Numbered from the stretch's first letter, positions 1 to 12,666 are shown. The stretch is DNA of 64,000 nucleotides from Pristionchus mayeri (GCA_036245805.1 BTRK01000002.1:6754689-6818688); one strand, 5' to 3'. Translations and numbers: made by a program. Notes: a model not told the origin generated them from the letters alone.

Positions 1-1944
1 TTGATATTTGCCAAAATTCACTCAGCTGTTGACTTTGCTTGCAAAGCCAGGATACGCCACCTTCCCACGGAAGGTGGATCTCTGGACTTTTATTGGCGCG
101 GAGCGATTGATCTTCTAGAATGGTTATACTGCCACATTAGATATTTTACATGTAGGCTAATGTAAAGTAACTCATGTCGGAAGCTTTCAACTCCCTCTTC
201 CTCCCTCTCCTCTCTTAGAGCGTACAAAACTGAAAGTGTCCGTTCGACCCCAGCAAACCATACAGCCATGGGTAATTTGACACGCTGATTACAAATATGG
301 AGCTTGTTTTGTGATAGCTTCAACTTTGTATATCGTTTCCAGAGATTGTTGACAACTTGAGACGACTCGCCTCGTTTACGACCTTTGACCTGGCCGAGAG
401 AGGGATGCGCGGGGAGGGAGAGACGAGGAGGGGGCAGAGGGATAAATTCGCGCGGGAAAATGTTTGAATGGCGTCAGCACCTACAGATGGAAACCAATCA
501 TTTCGAAATTATGCTCATTGGATTCGCCATGTCAATATTAGTCTACTGTAGGTCGGTAGGAACTTGGATTTTCCATTGAGAGCTTGGGTAGGCGAAAATG
601 TGGCTGAACAGAAAAAGGGGTCAAAATTTCGAACTTTGGAGTCGTTTTTCGAACCTTAGCAGATGGAATTTTACAAATCTGAAAAGAGTCTAGGCAGGCA
701 ACCTAATACGCTCTATCGAATGAGCTATAGCACGTCTCTCTACGATGCTCGCGCCTCCAACTCAAAAATCCGGGTTACCAAGAAACCGACAAAAACTGGA
801 GTCGGCCTGAGGCACTTCCGGTTATAATAGAGACTTGAAATTTCGGATTTAGCATCCCTTATGTTCCGGCAGAAGATATCCAAAAGATGGATACTTGGAT
901 TTGAGTTTGAACGGTACTCGATACCTTACCCTCTCAGGAACCTTTCCGACTGTGGGAATTTCTCGTTTCCCGGCCAAAATTGCTCCGGCGCTTCGCACCG
1001 GGGCTAAATAGTGCATACTGCCCAAATCTCCTTTCTTCGCCAGATGTTAATCCAACGTTCAGTGTGACAAATTCTTTCCACATGATAAATGAGAAAGTGT
1101 TAGCCACCATTGCTATCTCGCCAAAAGTACGAAGCAATGCCTAATGGTAAGATTTTCATAGAGTTCAAACAATGATACCAGTCGATTCGAAATCCTCCTC
1201 ACTTGAAGCACAATCTCTTCTTCCGGCTTCCTCCTTCTCATTCTTGCCTCTACCACTCTTAATGGAGTGGTGAGTAAAATGTGCCTCATCAAAAATAAGA
1301 ACATTCACCGTTAAAACGGTAATTCATTTTCTGTTGTCGCTTATAGCTTCATGGCCGATTGAACGCTGAAGACGCATTGTCGTAAGAGCCTTATTCCTCG
1401 TAGTAGTACATGTAATAGGTTCCTCTTCTGGATCTGGCCGCAGTCAACCAAGCAAGCGGAGAAGTTGGCGAGAACAATGACAACTCTGGACAAACCAACA
1501 GTCATGGTGAGCATCTACACAAATATGTGTATGCATGCATTATTGTGTTAATCCAATATGAGTGCTCTATTAGCATACAATTTAAAACAATAAATGCATT
1601 TTTTTCCATATTACGAAATTTTAATTGCATCTATCTATGTCTTCAGACGTGGTACATACCATGCAGCACACCTCCCTCCCCATCGTCAATATCTAATAGT
1701 ATAGAGATAGAAAACATTATCATGTCAAATGAGCAACACGTCGAGAATATGTTTATTGTTGGTATTATAATCGGAAAAAAGTGATCAGATAATGATATTC
1801 TTGATGATGAATCCATTATTGAAAAGGTATTTGTATACTTCTGGGAAGGTGTAAACAAGTGCTGAAGTTGCCTCGGACGACAGAGAAGAGAATCCAGATT
1901 CAACCTAGAAAAAAAACGTATTTATGATATTTATTATCTATATT
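1..1944. other. No recognisable gene
   Basis: Only short open frames without protein-like composition or credible splice sites are visible on either strand. A purine-rich GGGAGAGACGAGGAGGGGG stretch lies near 412-435. I see no RNA gene or clear repeat boundary here. Confidence 0.5.
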
Positions 1945-2066
1945 TGAGGCGCACAGAGACGAAAAGAGAGCATTCCCGGCTGAACCCGCCCAAATTGACA
2001 CTGGCCTAGCAGTGTTACCTAGCGAGCCCAGCCCCGAATACGGGATGTACCTTTACCTTTACCTAT
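1945..2066 (+). repeat. SINE 3' fragment, tRNA-derived family, (TTTACC)n tail
   Basis: The stretch with ACACTGGCCTAGCAGTGTT, GCGAGCCCAGCC and the ending GGGATGTACCTTTACC matches, on the opposite strand, the tail of the tRNA-headed element at 20309-20575. It ends in short TTTACC repeats, as a SINE tail would. The tRNA-like head is absent, so this is a 5'-truncated copy. Confidence 0.7.
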
Positions 2067-2532
2067 GTTTGAGATTGAAACGCTTCTCGTCACCTTTGAG
2101 TAATTGGGTCCCTCGTATCCAGACGCAAATTGCATAGAATTTTCCTTCCAGTATGAGAGGAACTGAAGAGAGTTTCATTAAAATTAGTCTTTTAATGAAG
2201 TATTTTTTTAAACAAATAACCGAGTCAATGAATTCCTTGGCTTCCGCATTTTTGAGTGAACTATACTCAATGAACAGTATTTCAATTGCGGGGAGAATTT
2301 GGATGGGATGATTCCAGAAAGGTCGAGCATCGATTATTGCCCAACTTGCGAACTGAAATTACGCGTAAGATGAAAAAATTTTTTTTTAATTATTTTTTTC
2401 GAAAAAAGCCAGGAGCAAATTAGTGGGAAGTAAACTGTCAATGCATAAGTGATCTAACTCGCCGTCTCGATCGAATTCAATACTGATTTATCGAATGCTA
2501 CTGTTTCGTTTGCAAGTTGTTGAATCCGGGCA

Positions 2533-2757
2533 ATGAAGTTGGTGATGTTTTTATTGTTTCTGGTTGCATTTTCCAGAGCTGAAAATGATTATCAATTCTC
2601 TGCAAAAATAACTTCGCTGCAATATTCGAAAATTGCTTCCTCAAAAAAGAATCGAAAGGTATACAAGGCAAAACATACAAACAGTTTGTACAAAAAAATG
2701 TGTGCAAAGAATGTTATAAAATACTTCAATATGCCAGTTCCTGCTCACCTTTCATGA
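2533..2757 (+). CDS. Possible small secreted protein (74 aa)
   Basis: A single uninterrupted frame begins MKLVMFLLFLVAFSRAE, which reads as a signal peptide: Lys near the start, a Leu/Phe/Val-rich core, and small residues before a likely cut after Ala16. The remainder is basic and Lys/Tyr-rich, with a lone Cys and no domain I recognise. The ORF could also be the first exon of a longer gene, because GGTATAC after the sequence encoding KKNR is a usable donor. No neighbour shares its strand nearby. Without homology it could be chance; the signal-peptide start is the only real support. Confidence 0.3.
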   Translation: MKLVMFLLFLVAFSRAENDYQFSAKITSLQYSKIASSKKNRKVYKAKHTNSLYKKMCAKNVIKYFNMPVPAHLS

Positions 2758-2814
2758 GTACATTCACTGATTCTTGCTTTATCTCCGCTGTCGGCGCCCA
2801 CCCAAGGGATCGTT

Positions 2815-3192
2815 TTAGCGCCTATACAATTTTTGTAAATTATTTTTTATAAATATATTTAATATGAAAAATAATGTTAACACTGATAGAGTTTTGAGAG
2901 TTATGTTCATCAAAAACCAAACATGCCTGTGATATTTCCACTTGGGCATCAACCGGCAGGGGCAGGAAAGGTTCATTGTAAACGTATCCGAAGGCATACT
3001 GGAACAATATAATACAACTTGTTTCAAACACATTCGCTTCTCTCGTTTTCTAAATAGCTGAATAAAGTTTCTCACCCGCGGCGTCTGGTAGTATTCGGGC
3101 GATCTCTTGAACAATAGCATTGCGAATTCGTACTCGTAAGCGTACACCTCAAAAACATCATTTAAATTTATATTTATCTGAAACAATTCCAC
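2815..3192 (-). CDS. Unrecognised ORF or exon pair
   Basis: A 125-codon frame reads through this stretch. The first part (NDVFEVYAYEYEFAMLLFKR) has protein-like composition. The second half looks more natural in the adjacent frame, which reads FQYAFGYVYNEPFLPLP after an AG acceptor. A small intron or a frameshift between the two halves is therefore likely, but the only visible GTGAG...TTTAG pair would give an implausibly short intron of about 26 nt. I recognise no family. Treat it as a candidate exon cluster or gene relic. Confidence 0.2.
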   Translation of the reverse strand: MELFQININLNDVFEVYAYEYEFAMLLFKRSPEYYQTPRVRNFIQLFRKREKRMCLKQVVLYCSSMPSDTFTMNLSCPCRLMPKWKYHRHVWFLMNITLKTLSVLTLFFILNIFIKNNLQKLYRR

Positions 3193-4771
3193 TCTTCATT
3201 GTGCATTTTCTACATTTTCTGTCCCCAAGTCATTTAAACCAAATTCATATTATCAATGCATCAAAGTTCCCCTAGTGGATCTGCCAGCAATCGAGCACTC
3301 GAGCACGGCAACAGGCTCCGCGAGTCACAGTGAGCGTGTATCCTAATATATACGAGAGACTCAGAGAACTTAGTTGTGCATTATGCCAAAAATTGAGTTC
3401 GCAATAATGTTTTTAAAAAGCTGCCGAATACTTTCCGGCGATTAACGATATATATATATATATATATATATTGAATCAATAAATTCAGGCTACGGCAGCA
3501 ATAGCCAAGCTGCATCGGATGTATCTTCCGATGTGGTACCGGTCTTGCAGGAACCTTCCCTCCCTATCACCAATCTCTAACATACACTGCTCTCGGAATT
3601 TCCGTTTTTTCGCTGTATCTCGTATATCATTATTCATCATTTTTCTCATTTTGCTTTATCACCATCCAATGCATCATTGGTTGCATAGATGTGCATGCAT
3701 GCCTTTGATGGATTCGTTTTTTGTATTTTACAATGAATCGTGGTTTCGCGAATGTATGGGTTCCGAATATTTCACATAACTAATTACACAAATGATTACA
3801 AACGTTTCTGCACAAAATACGAGGCGCGTGTTATTGTCCAGCCACTCAAGTTGCCGCCCATTCGAGAAACATGATACACCTGTATGGACTAATTTGTCCG
3901 TCTAGAAACACCGTGACCACGAACCTTCCAAGCATCAGAAATCAGAAATCCATTTTCAGAAATTTTGTTTCTTAAAGGGATACGGTGGCACAAAATATTA
4001 CATTTTTATTTTTCATGCCCTTTGTTTATTGAAATATACTATTAAAAATAAATTATTACGAAAAAATAAAAATATGCAAGGGGTGAAATTAGACTTCGAA
4101 AATTGCATTAATTTGAACGGGAGCGTGTTCCATGGCATACTGTGGGAGAGGTTTCGACATCGACAAGTTGGCACTTTGCCAAGTCGCGCCACTGGCATTG
4201 ACTTTACTGACGTTTTGCTGTCGTTTTGCCCTTTCTTGCTAGTCAATTTGTATTAAAATGTGTTGTATAATGATCTAGACATCTTTTCCGCAATGAATTC
4301 AAGAAGGAGTGGGTCTTTTAAGTCTGCTATGTGATGCCAAACCTCTAATTGCACTGACGAGTTAACTTCTCTAGTTGAGCTGACTTCACTTTCGCGTAAC
4401 TTGTGTATAATCTGTATTTTAAATACTGATAACTCGCCCCGCGATTCTGCCACTGCTTATTCAGGGTGAATCAAACGTGCCCTCCGCGTAGAATTGCTCG
4501 TTGTTAGCATGCTATACGTTTTGCTGCCTTGTTGTTTCCATTTGTTGCACTGAGCTCTTTTCCTCATTGTTGTTTTATTTAAATATATCGCAGTTTTGTG
4601 ATGTTTCTATTGTCGTGATCGTCATTCGATCATTTCTCCCATTTCAGCGGAATACAATCGGCCGTCTGCGAAGTAATTGAGCCCACTCCTGCACGAGGAA
4701 TTACAAGGTAAGTGTTTTACTTGCTTATTTGATTCCAGAGTTTAAGAAAAATATTGCATTAATTACTTCAG
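3193..4771. other. No supported gene; contains a (TA)n tract
   Basis: No convincing coding frame. A (TA)11 microsatellite lies at 3449-3470. Near 4648-4707 a short frame (GIQSAVCEVIEPTPARGITR) is bounded by TTTCAG and GTAAG and could be an upstream exon of the DOP1-like gene, but its phase does not match the next exon. Confidence 0.4.
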
Positions 4772-7700
4772 CAATACGTAATCGCTGTGGACAAGGCTCT
4801 CAAGTCGTACGAGAACACCATCGATTGGGCCGACCACATCTCTGCGCTGGGCAAGCTCGCCAAGGTTTGATCTACTTTCAGTATTATCGATTTTCTCTAT
4901 CGATCCTGCTGAACTTTCATTGGTTAGGTTATGGACTAACGGGCTGTTATGGCGCTGGAACACTCGCTATAATACACGGTGTTGTGCTTGTCGATGTTCC
5001 GCGTCGGGCTTTGGAGCTAGCGCGATCAATAATCCTTGTTCCAGGTGTTCTCCCAACACGCCAAGTACGGTGACATCCCGAAGGCGGTTTCGGTAGCCAA
5101 ACGACTCTCGCAGTGCCTCCATCCCGCCCTGCCCATGGGTGAGCGATCGATTGCTAATGGAGACTGTACTCGTAGAAATCGATTAGTTTAAATCTGTGGG
5201 GGTGCATTAGTTGTCGAAGAAGTAGTATGATCGAAAATAGTATTGATCGGTGAACAATAATTCAAATACCGCTGTCAATATCTCAAGTTATATTCGGCTG
5301 TATAGGTTAATGCAAACAGCGACAATTATTATCGATTGAGTCTAGCGAATCGATTCCCGTACCCCTTCTTCGCAGGAGTCCATCTGAAGGCACTGGAGAC
5401 CTACAAGCAGATCTTCGATATTCTCGGCCAGGAGGCACTCCCGAAGCAGTTGTATCTCTTCGCCGTCGGCCTCTTCCCCCTCATGGACCACTGCACCATC
5501 AAGGTGAGATCAATATCTAGAGCGATACGGTAGTCGCGTATATCGATTAGTGAGAGCAAGTGCATCATCAGGGATACACTTCTTAATGTATAATATTTAT
5601 TGCACTGCCTGGTTGATTATCGTTGATCTAAAAATGTTACTGTATTCGTATTTCTTGTGAAACACTAAACGCGCAGGCGTGTTTGCAATGTTCATGGTCT
5701 CAAAATTTTGGAGATCATTAGGCAAGAGTGGGTATTTGACAAGTTACAGGAATTAGGTGCATTATTGGTTCATCTGGCAGGTGAAAGGCGAGCTGCTGAC
5801 GATCTTCGAGTTCTACCTCCTTCCACTGAGGGAGAAACTGTGCCCGTCCCGTCTCTGCCCTGATTCTTCGCGGGAGTGCTGCTGGGACTGGAGGAGCGCA
5901 CCGAGTTCTACGATCGGTCTGTGCGATTGAAAACAATTCCGGATTACATTGGGCCTGTTAGGTCATCTTTTATAGTGAGACTCGATTATGTCGAGTGGGA
6001 GTTATCTGGAGGTATAGTGTGTGTTTCTGCCTGGGTAATAACAAGTCAGGGATTGTACTGCACACAACTCCCACTAAATGTAGCAGCATTGAAACATAAA
6101 ACCTAATGCGTCTTTTTTTCTTCGAATGGTTGTGGAGGCAGAAGGAAGACGAGAATTTCGTTGGGTCTAATCTCACATGCTGTATAATCTGTTAGGAATA
6201 CGAATGCGAATAGACAGATGATTTGAAATTAAATATTATTTATTCTGAACAATTTTTTTTCAGTTCCTTCAAACTGCTCTATAAAGTGTGCTAGTACGTG
6301 GGCCCAACCTCGTTCTACGCCTGTCTCTGGCGCACTGTTGGTTTACTTATAATTTTTTACAATTAATTTAATCCCAATCGGGGCTGTAACAACGTTTTTC
6401 TCGAAATGGGCAGATATGTGTTTCAGTAGTGATTCATCATCTTCGATCCACAGTAGAAGCGATCACTCTAGACCAAATCGTTGCGAAACAATCAACCTCA
6501 ATATCGAAGGTGCTCGGATCTCCCTCCGTTCGACTTCCCGCTCTGATCTACGTGAATGCGAATTTCGACAAGTCGAAATCGATCGATGAACAATCGTGGA
6601 TTATCGGAGACAACGTGCATCACATGGTGAGGAGGGAGTACGGTAGAGGGAGAGCGAGGTGGTGTATGAGTGTATTGTATGATTTGCCGGTGACGAATCT
6701 AACTACCAAAACCACAACCACGAGTAATTAGTAACAATGCTAAATATCATTATGATTACGGTAGGATACGATGTCGAATTTGAGTACGGTAACTTGTTTC
6801 AATGTCAGGAATTATGTGAACCATTGTAATGTAAAAGAAAAAAAAAGGTGGAACTGAAGGGAGTGGCGACGACGTGGTTCGTAGACTGCGCGAGGAGAAA
6901 CGACCTGCCCACCATCATACAGGTGCGTTCTACTTTTTTTTTGTTTTTTCTACTACGTGAGGAGCGTTGGTTACCGGTTCCCGATCACTTAATGTTTTGA
7001 AATATCGCTGGACATGGAAATCACCGTGCTTGTGCACATTTTACTGTTGGCCTTCCTTTCAACCCTCGAATATATTAATACTTTTCCAGATGTTGGCAGT
7101 GATGTTGATGAATCCAGCGACTGCGAGAATCTCCATCCAGTATGTGAAGCAGGAGGCCAAGTCAGATATTTATATTTTACTTATTGTTTGGTAAATATTG
7201 TATAAATTTTCTCCTGGAAATTTGATTTAACAATTTTCGGAATTTGTCCCTGGCGGTTTGTGTTACACATTTTTTATATAGGCCTTGCGGGTTTCAAGAT
7301 TTGATTCTCACCAGAAATGCATTTCAAAACAATAATATTCCCTCCAGGGTGACTCACTCCGAGTGCACTGCAATCCCTGTGGACGTGCAGTCGATTATGC
7401 TGCTGGCTGCCGACAAACGACAGAGACTGCACCATCTCATGAACGAGGCCGAGCAGGAGGAAAGGTACGGTAGCGCACTTTGAGGGGGAATCGAGAACTG
7501 ACTTTATTCGATCTTGTAGGAATTACTAACGGTTTCAGTGATTGGATGTGCGACCTCCGCTCTAAACAGCTCGTATCATCGTCGAAGGAATCGATGAAGA
7601 CCGATCTCTTCCCCACTGCTCCCACTGTCAGTGCCCAATTTCGACGAGGAGGAAACGGTGAGTAAACACGTTGTTTTGTTGTTGTAATTTCCGTAGATGG

Positions 7701-8702
7701 ATAATTGATGTTATGCGTGGGTATTTGTTTTAAGATAGTAGTGAAACATAAATTTTCACGCTTGCATATTTCCTCATTCTGCGACCAGCATGACCTGTTG
7801 TGCTTCAAAGAAGAGTTATAATTTGAATCTCTCATCAGTCATAGATCAGATTTGCGCTTATTTGTAGGACTCTCTGGACACTCTATCGCTGTCGATGGAG
7901 GGGCACGATCCCACGGTGGTGGTGGAGACGCTCCAGTGGATTATCGATTGTGTTGTTGATGAGCAGGAGAGCGAATTGGACACTCAGAGGAAATTCAACG
8001 AGGCCATGAACAAGAGGGGAGGAAGCACTCCGAGTACGGTGAGTGATCGAGAATTGTGATTATTGATTGGATCACTTTTCCTCTATAAATCAAAAGTGGA
8101 GGTTACGGAGTGGTCTTGTGAACTGTTTGAAACGGGAGTCAGCGCTTTGAGGCGAAGATCCTACCGGATGTGGTGCCCGACTCGGCGAGATCCGATACAT
8201 TGGTTAGCATTTCATTTCCTTCATGTTGATTATCTTACTCTAGAAAGTTTAATTGCTGGAATGAGAAGTGATTTTTTTCTTAATGTTTTCCCTTTCATTA
8301 TTGTGAGAATTAGCAGGTCGCAACGGCGAACGGAATGACGGAGGAAGAGGTGGCGCGAGCGGCGCGCGAAGCATCCGCCTCACTCGCTATCCGCTTCCGG
8401 CCTCTGCCGTCGCTTCTCCTTCGGTGACCCGTGACGGAGTTCGCGTATCCGGAGAGGTCACAAGAGACAGGATTCACTGGCGGAGACCATCTTCTGCATG
8501 GCGAGGGACGATCTGAGGTAGGTCAAACTGTTCGTGGGAGAGGGCTTATTATGATCTATTTTCGCTTGGCGTTATTTCATGAATTTTTTCTCAAGTATTT
8601 ATTGTAATTCTCTAGCTCATAATCTGCAGGTTGTTCGACATGTCCGATGTACTCAATCAGCCCACCTTAAAATTCAAGATCGAAGTTGGAGGAGTTCCAA
8701 AG
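4772..8702 (+). pseudogene. pad-1-like: DOP1/PAD-1 family N-terminal region, disrupted
   Basis: Successive exons bounded by AG/GT translate to the N-terminal Dopey domain. Seen in order are VDKALKSYENTIDWADHISA (4772), AKRLSQCLHPALPMG, HLKALETYKQIFDILG, FEFYLLPLREKLCPS, LLGLEERTEFYDR, PTSFYACLWRTVG, SVRLPALIYVNANF and DPTVVVETLQWIIDCVVDEQ. DOP1 proteins are very large endosome/Golgi membrane-traffic scaffolds; C. elegans PAD-1 is needed for embryonic patterning. Only roughly the first 450-500 residues are present. The exon near 5782 shifts frame after LCPS, and the resumed frame contains TGA just before FFAGVLLGLEE. The exon near 6262 has TAG inside LLYKVC-YVGPTSF. A further stop follows RPLPSLLLR (about 8428). 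The start exon was not found. This is most simply a decaying partial copy; assembly error is the alternative. Confidence 0.75.
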
Positions 8703-9217
8703 GTGGGGGGAACCAGGGGTTGTTGGGTAAATTTGGTATCCCCTTATTGGGACATTGAGGGTGGGCGGCGCAAGCTGCCTGTATGAGAAGAGCAGGAAGA
8801 TGGATCAGGTGAGACAAGAGGGAGAGTGCCCAGAAGGTTTAGAAAGGATATAATTTGCATAGTGTAAAGAATAATGACTAAACGTATGACTAAATTAATG
8901 TATCAATAGAATAAAAAATCGTTTTCTCGTCATTGTCCTAACGATTAGTGGTACTAGCACTTTTCAATTGTTGTTTCTTATATATATTCAAATTGAATAA
9001 AGTAATTAGGTTCTCATCGTTTCTCTTATTGATTTTTTTTTAATCGTATTTAAATTTCGAGATGCATTGAATAAATATATTGTTGTACGTACTCGAGACC
9101 TAGTGTGTTGCGGAGTGGGCATGTGAAATGGGAGGTCGGACATTGCATCGGCAATGTCATCTACCATGTCCATTGGCTCCTGCACAGAGTGCTCAAGCTG
9201 TAATAGTAAATATTCAT
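8703..9217. other. No recognisable gene
   Basis: AT-rich sequence follows the last DOP1-like exon. No further DOP1 exons, RNA gene or inverted repeat were recognised. Confidence 0.4.
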
Positions 9218-9657
9218 TTGTGTGTATGCACTATTGCCTCACCTGATTCTGTGTTTTATCTGATTGCCTCCCCAGGGCATATTCTCATATAGTTCTAGTG
9301 TCTTTCGGAAATAAGCATTTGGACCCATACTTGAAGCTGATCATGATCCGCTCTCTGAAGACTAGGAGGGCTTTCTCTCTGTTCACGATGTTAAATACAC
9401 GGGGTAAGGCAAGCGATAAATATTATTCGCGGTCAAATGAACACGTGTGTATACGTGATTGCCTCCTCTGGGCCTGTGTTTTATCTGATTGCCTCCCCAG
9501 GGCGTACAATGATATAATTCTAGTGTATATCGGAAATAAAGAATTGTGCCCTTGCCTGCTCTTGATCTTGGTCCGCCCTCTAAAGACGTGGAGTGCCTTT
9601 TTTCTGTTCACGACGCTAAACTCGCGGAATATGGCAATCGAAAAAAACACTTTCTGA
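9218..9657 (+). repeat. Two diverged direct repeats (about 220 bp each)
   Basis: Positions 9218-9445 and 9446-9657 share ordered blocks: GTGTGTAT, TGTTTTATCTGATTGCCTCC, CCAGGGC, TTCTAGTGT, CGGAAATAA, then CTCTGAAGAC or CTCTAAAGAC and TCTGTTCACGA. A 119-codon frame crosses both units, so the translated product is also a two-unit repeat. I take it as repeat-driven rather than a gene. Confidence 0.6.
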
Positions 9658-9750
9658 TAAAATGAAAAGACATTGGTAAGTACAACGCGTAGGTCATAAC
9701 AATCGCATCAAATCAAGTAGACAATGACTCACATCGATTGGAGGGGGCTA

Positions 9751-9963
9751 CTAGCCCTTCTTCGAGCGCGGAAAGTGGTTGTGGCAGAGCCTTGACCGCT
9801 TGCCCTGTGCTTGAACAGACGCGACCTTCCCCTCCAACGCTTGGAACTCGTCCTCGATGAGATTGAGGCGGAGCAACCACTCCCTTCTCAGCTCGGGAGT
9901 GGAAGGAATCACGCGAGTTTCGCTTGAACGGAGTGGACAGGCGATGCATGTATACGTTGCCAT
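9751..9963 (-). CDS. THAP-type zinc-finger ORF (70 aa)
   Basis: The frame starts MATYTCIACPL and ends PRSKKG before TAG. It shows a C-x2-C (Cys6, Cys9), a conserved-position Trp29 (REWLLRL), and C-x2-H (Cys60, His63) in RLCHNHF, 50 residues after Cys9. That is the C2CH spacing of THAP fingers, which bind DNA and occur in transcription factors and in P-element-type transposases. The ORF holds little beyond the finger. It is either one exon of a larger minus-strand gene, a stand-alone finger, or a relic of a DNA transposon. No other domain is readable next to it. Confidence 0.5.
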   Translation of the reverse strand: MATYTCIACPLRSSETRVIPSTPELRREWLLRLNLIEDEFQALEGKVASVQAQGKRSRLCHNHFPRSKKG

Positions 9964-11035
9964 GAATTGATAGCAACTTGAATCAATAAACACGGAAAGA
10001 GAATGAAAATGAAGACTGAAGACATGCAATGACATAAAGAATCTGGTTTATACGCCGTTAATAGCCGTAATATGCTTAATCCTGCGTTTACCTTTACAAA
10101 TCAGAACACCGAAAAGGGAATACAACGTAAACTACTGAAAAAAAGCGAAACTATCTAGAGAAATAGCCCAATTAAACCGAAGGACCTTGGCATGGACGGA
10201 CAAAAATCAATTAGGCAAAAATACCGTTTTTTTTTAAATTCCCGCTCAAATACCGTAATTGTCCTATGTTTCCTAATTCACTCTCCCATAATAAATACCA
10301 TTCCCCGGCTTTGTCCTTTTTCTCGTTTAAATATTTTTTTAAATTTTTTTGAAACATTTCATTAATATGACACGCCAAAGCCTCGCAAATTAAGACAAAC
10401 TTGTTTTTCGACTTCCGGATCCCTTTAAGCTACCGTAATCGCGGAATATTCGCCACCTTCACTTTGGTTATTTAGTGTTAAATTATCATTTCTAATATTT
10501 TATCTTGTTCGCATTGGGCTTTTCATTGTCGTGCCCATCCAATAAAGATCATACAATTTTTTATGTTTTTATGAACAGTTCTATTTCCCGGTTACAGTAA
10601 TCAGCAATTTACGGCTAAATATTTCTGAAAAACAACATTCTCAAAAAAGTTTTCGCAAACTGGTTTTTTTCAGAAAAAAATTCTCAATTTGATTTTCTGA
10701 AATTTTTTTTCTAAAATATATTTTTCTGAAAATTAAATTTCTAACACGAAATTTCCCAAAATAAATTTGCATAATGGGGTACTACCGTTCAGTGTTTTTC
10801 AGATAAGGAGATAAAATCAAAACAACACTATTCCACTGCACTGGTTAATGACATTGTGTCTAAATGAGTTACAGTTTCTTCTGTGAATTGCTAACGTCGT
10901 ATCACGCCCTTTCTAAATAGGTAGAAGAACAACAGCAATGTGACTTGAGTGCGGGGCAAGTACGCAAGAACCAAATTGTCCCATTACGCACCAGTTATGT
11001 CACAGCCATTGTGATCAAACAGAAAAAGCGAGGGA
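9964..11035. other. AT-rich intergenic stretch, nothing recognised
   Basis: Long A/T runs (10600-10780 is nearly all A/T) with scattered TACCGTAAT-type words. No coding frame, RNA gene or clear repeat boundary. Confidence 0.4.
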
Positions 11036-11330
11036 AAACACCCATTAAAGTATGATGTCTAGCACCGAAATGTAGTCCTACCTACGATACCTTATTTTAA
11101 CACGGTCCGAACATCATGATGCGCGTAATGACACTTCCCGTCCTATTTAGCAAAGAAAATAAAAGGAGAAACGCCAACTAAATTATGATTTCAAGGTCCC
11201 GAATCTAGTCCGAGCCAATATAACCGTATCATTCACGGTTCGAATAACATGAGTGTGGTGCCATTTCCCCTAGTTAGAAGAAAAACACCCGATAAAGTAT
11301 GATCTCTAGCCCCGAATGTAGCCCGATTCC
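11036..11330 (+). repeat. Three degenerate direct repeats, 115-130 bp apart
   Basis: The word CACCCATTAAAGTATGAT with TCTAGCACCGAA following (about 11038) recurs in altered form at about 11169 (GCCAACTAAATTATGATTTC) and about 11285 (CACCCGATAAAGTATGATCT). Each copy is followed by a CCGAAT-TAGTCC-like block. Related words recur in the 16 kb and 23 kb duplicated segments. Confidence 0.5.
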
Positions 11331-12658
11331 AGCCTATGGTGACACGAGGTCTCACGTTCAGAAAAACTGACACTAACAATTTTAATTTAGAGGCACACTT
11401 GCCTATGCCTAACGAATTGAGTGTAGGCACAATTTGACGGAAGCCTTTGGAAGCCATTCCCCCTATGGTTGTTGGATTCGTATAAGTTGGTCTCAATACG
11501 TGCATTAGAAGAGGGCAGAACGCATAACACTATGGTTGGAGGGTACAATTTGCTTAGTGGAAGCCAGCAAATGTCAATCTTTGCCCTTGGGGTTCTCGAT
11601 AATTCACTCCCCTGCATTCACAGTTAGTGCAAAAAGGGGAAAGATCCTGGAAATTTCACAAAGTGCATTGGGCGTAATTTGGGAATCTCTGGGGTGTGTA
11701 CACCATGCGTTGGTTGGTTGGCTGACTTTGCGCGGGAAGTAGTACTCAAGATTCCCACAATTTGTGATTAACACGGTTAGTTAATCTGTCCATACTTAGG
11801 GACCACTAGCTCCGCCCAATTTCCTCTGACACGATGCCCCCTCGCAAGAAAGACAGAGCAATCACAGCGTTCATTCTTAACCAAATTAAATGATCAAAAA
11901 ATAATTCGAAAGCTCTTCCCATGTGCTTTCGATATGTCACTATTCAAAAACAGTTTTTGCAGTTGTGGTGTTGAAAAATCGAACTTTATAACGCGATCCA
12001 TCATTTTTGACAGATTTTTGATATGCGTGAGCAGTGCAATTATGATACACTGTTTGAATAGTGAAAATATGATAGCCAGGAACCATTCAAACAAGTTGGC
12101 CAAAGGAAATCGAAAAATATTGATTTCCCGGTCCGTGATTCGAAGCAAACTAGTCGGTGCCTGGGCTAAAAGATCGCCGTCTCCTTCTCTCCCTCTCCCC
12201 CCTCTCCTCTCGCTCGTCTCCGACCCGGCGCGTGTAGAGAGCGATTGCTCATACGAAAGAGCGCGATTGCAGCGCATTCCTATCTCTCCTAGCAGGGGTG
12301 AGGCGAAGCCGGGAAAAGGCGAAGCCCTGCCCAAAATTTTTGCGATTTGACTGGGAAGAGATCGGAATTGACTCCGCCCCTTTCTTCGTCGTCTCGGTTT
12401 TCCCCCACTTTCTGTTGATGTCTTTTCAAACACTTCTTGAGCTCTAGAGCCATTCAGAGATGAGATGTCGACAAACGGCCAAAAGTATGATCATGTTAGG
12501 ACCTCAGCGGCTATGTTGAGCATAGTTTGGGAGACATGGCTTCATTTCGGCTATACCCCTTGTGGTCCCTATCCATACTTCCAATTCAAAATGGAAGTAG
12601 CGGCACTTTATTTCCACGATTGCTGATCTGCAAAGGTGCAGCGATACGTAAAGAGTGG
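11331..12658. other. Repeat-derived DNA without a gene
   Basis: Words such as AATTTGCTTAGTGGAAGCCA (about 11546) recur, on the other strand, in the 22.8 kb segment. The word CTGGGGTGTGTAC recurs at about 11690 and 12885. A TCACTATTCAAA/TTTGAATAGTGA inverted pair brackets about 11937-12064. Open frames exist on both strands here, but neither resembles a protein. Confidence 0.4.
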
Positions 12659-12666
12659 GCAGATTG

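Noticed and set aside
3519..3779. 86-codon ORF with a hydrophobic middle
   Set aside because: The hydrophobic run comes from TTT/ATT-rich sequence; no signal-peptide start, no homologous feel and no downstream exon.
11894..12433. 179-codon minus-strand frame and overlapping 138-codon plus-strand frame
   Set aside because: The two frames overlap antisense, include a low-complexity Pro/Ser or Arg/Gly segment from a CT-rich tract, and have no splice context or domain.
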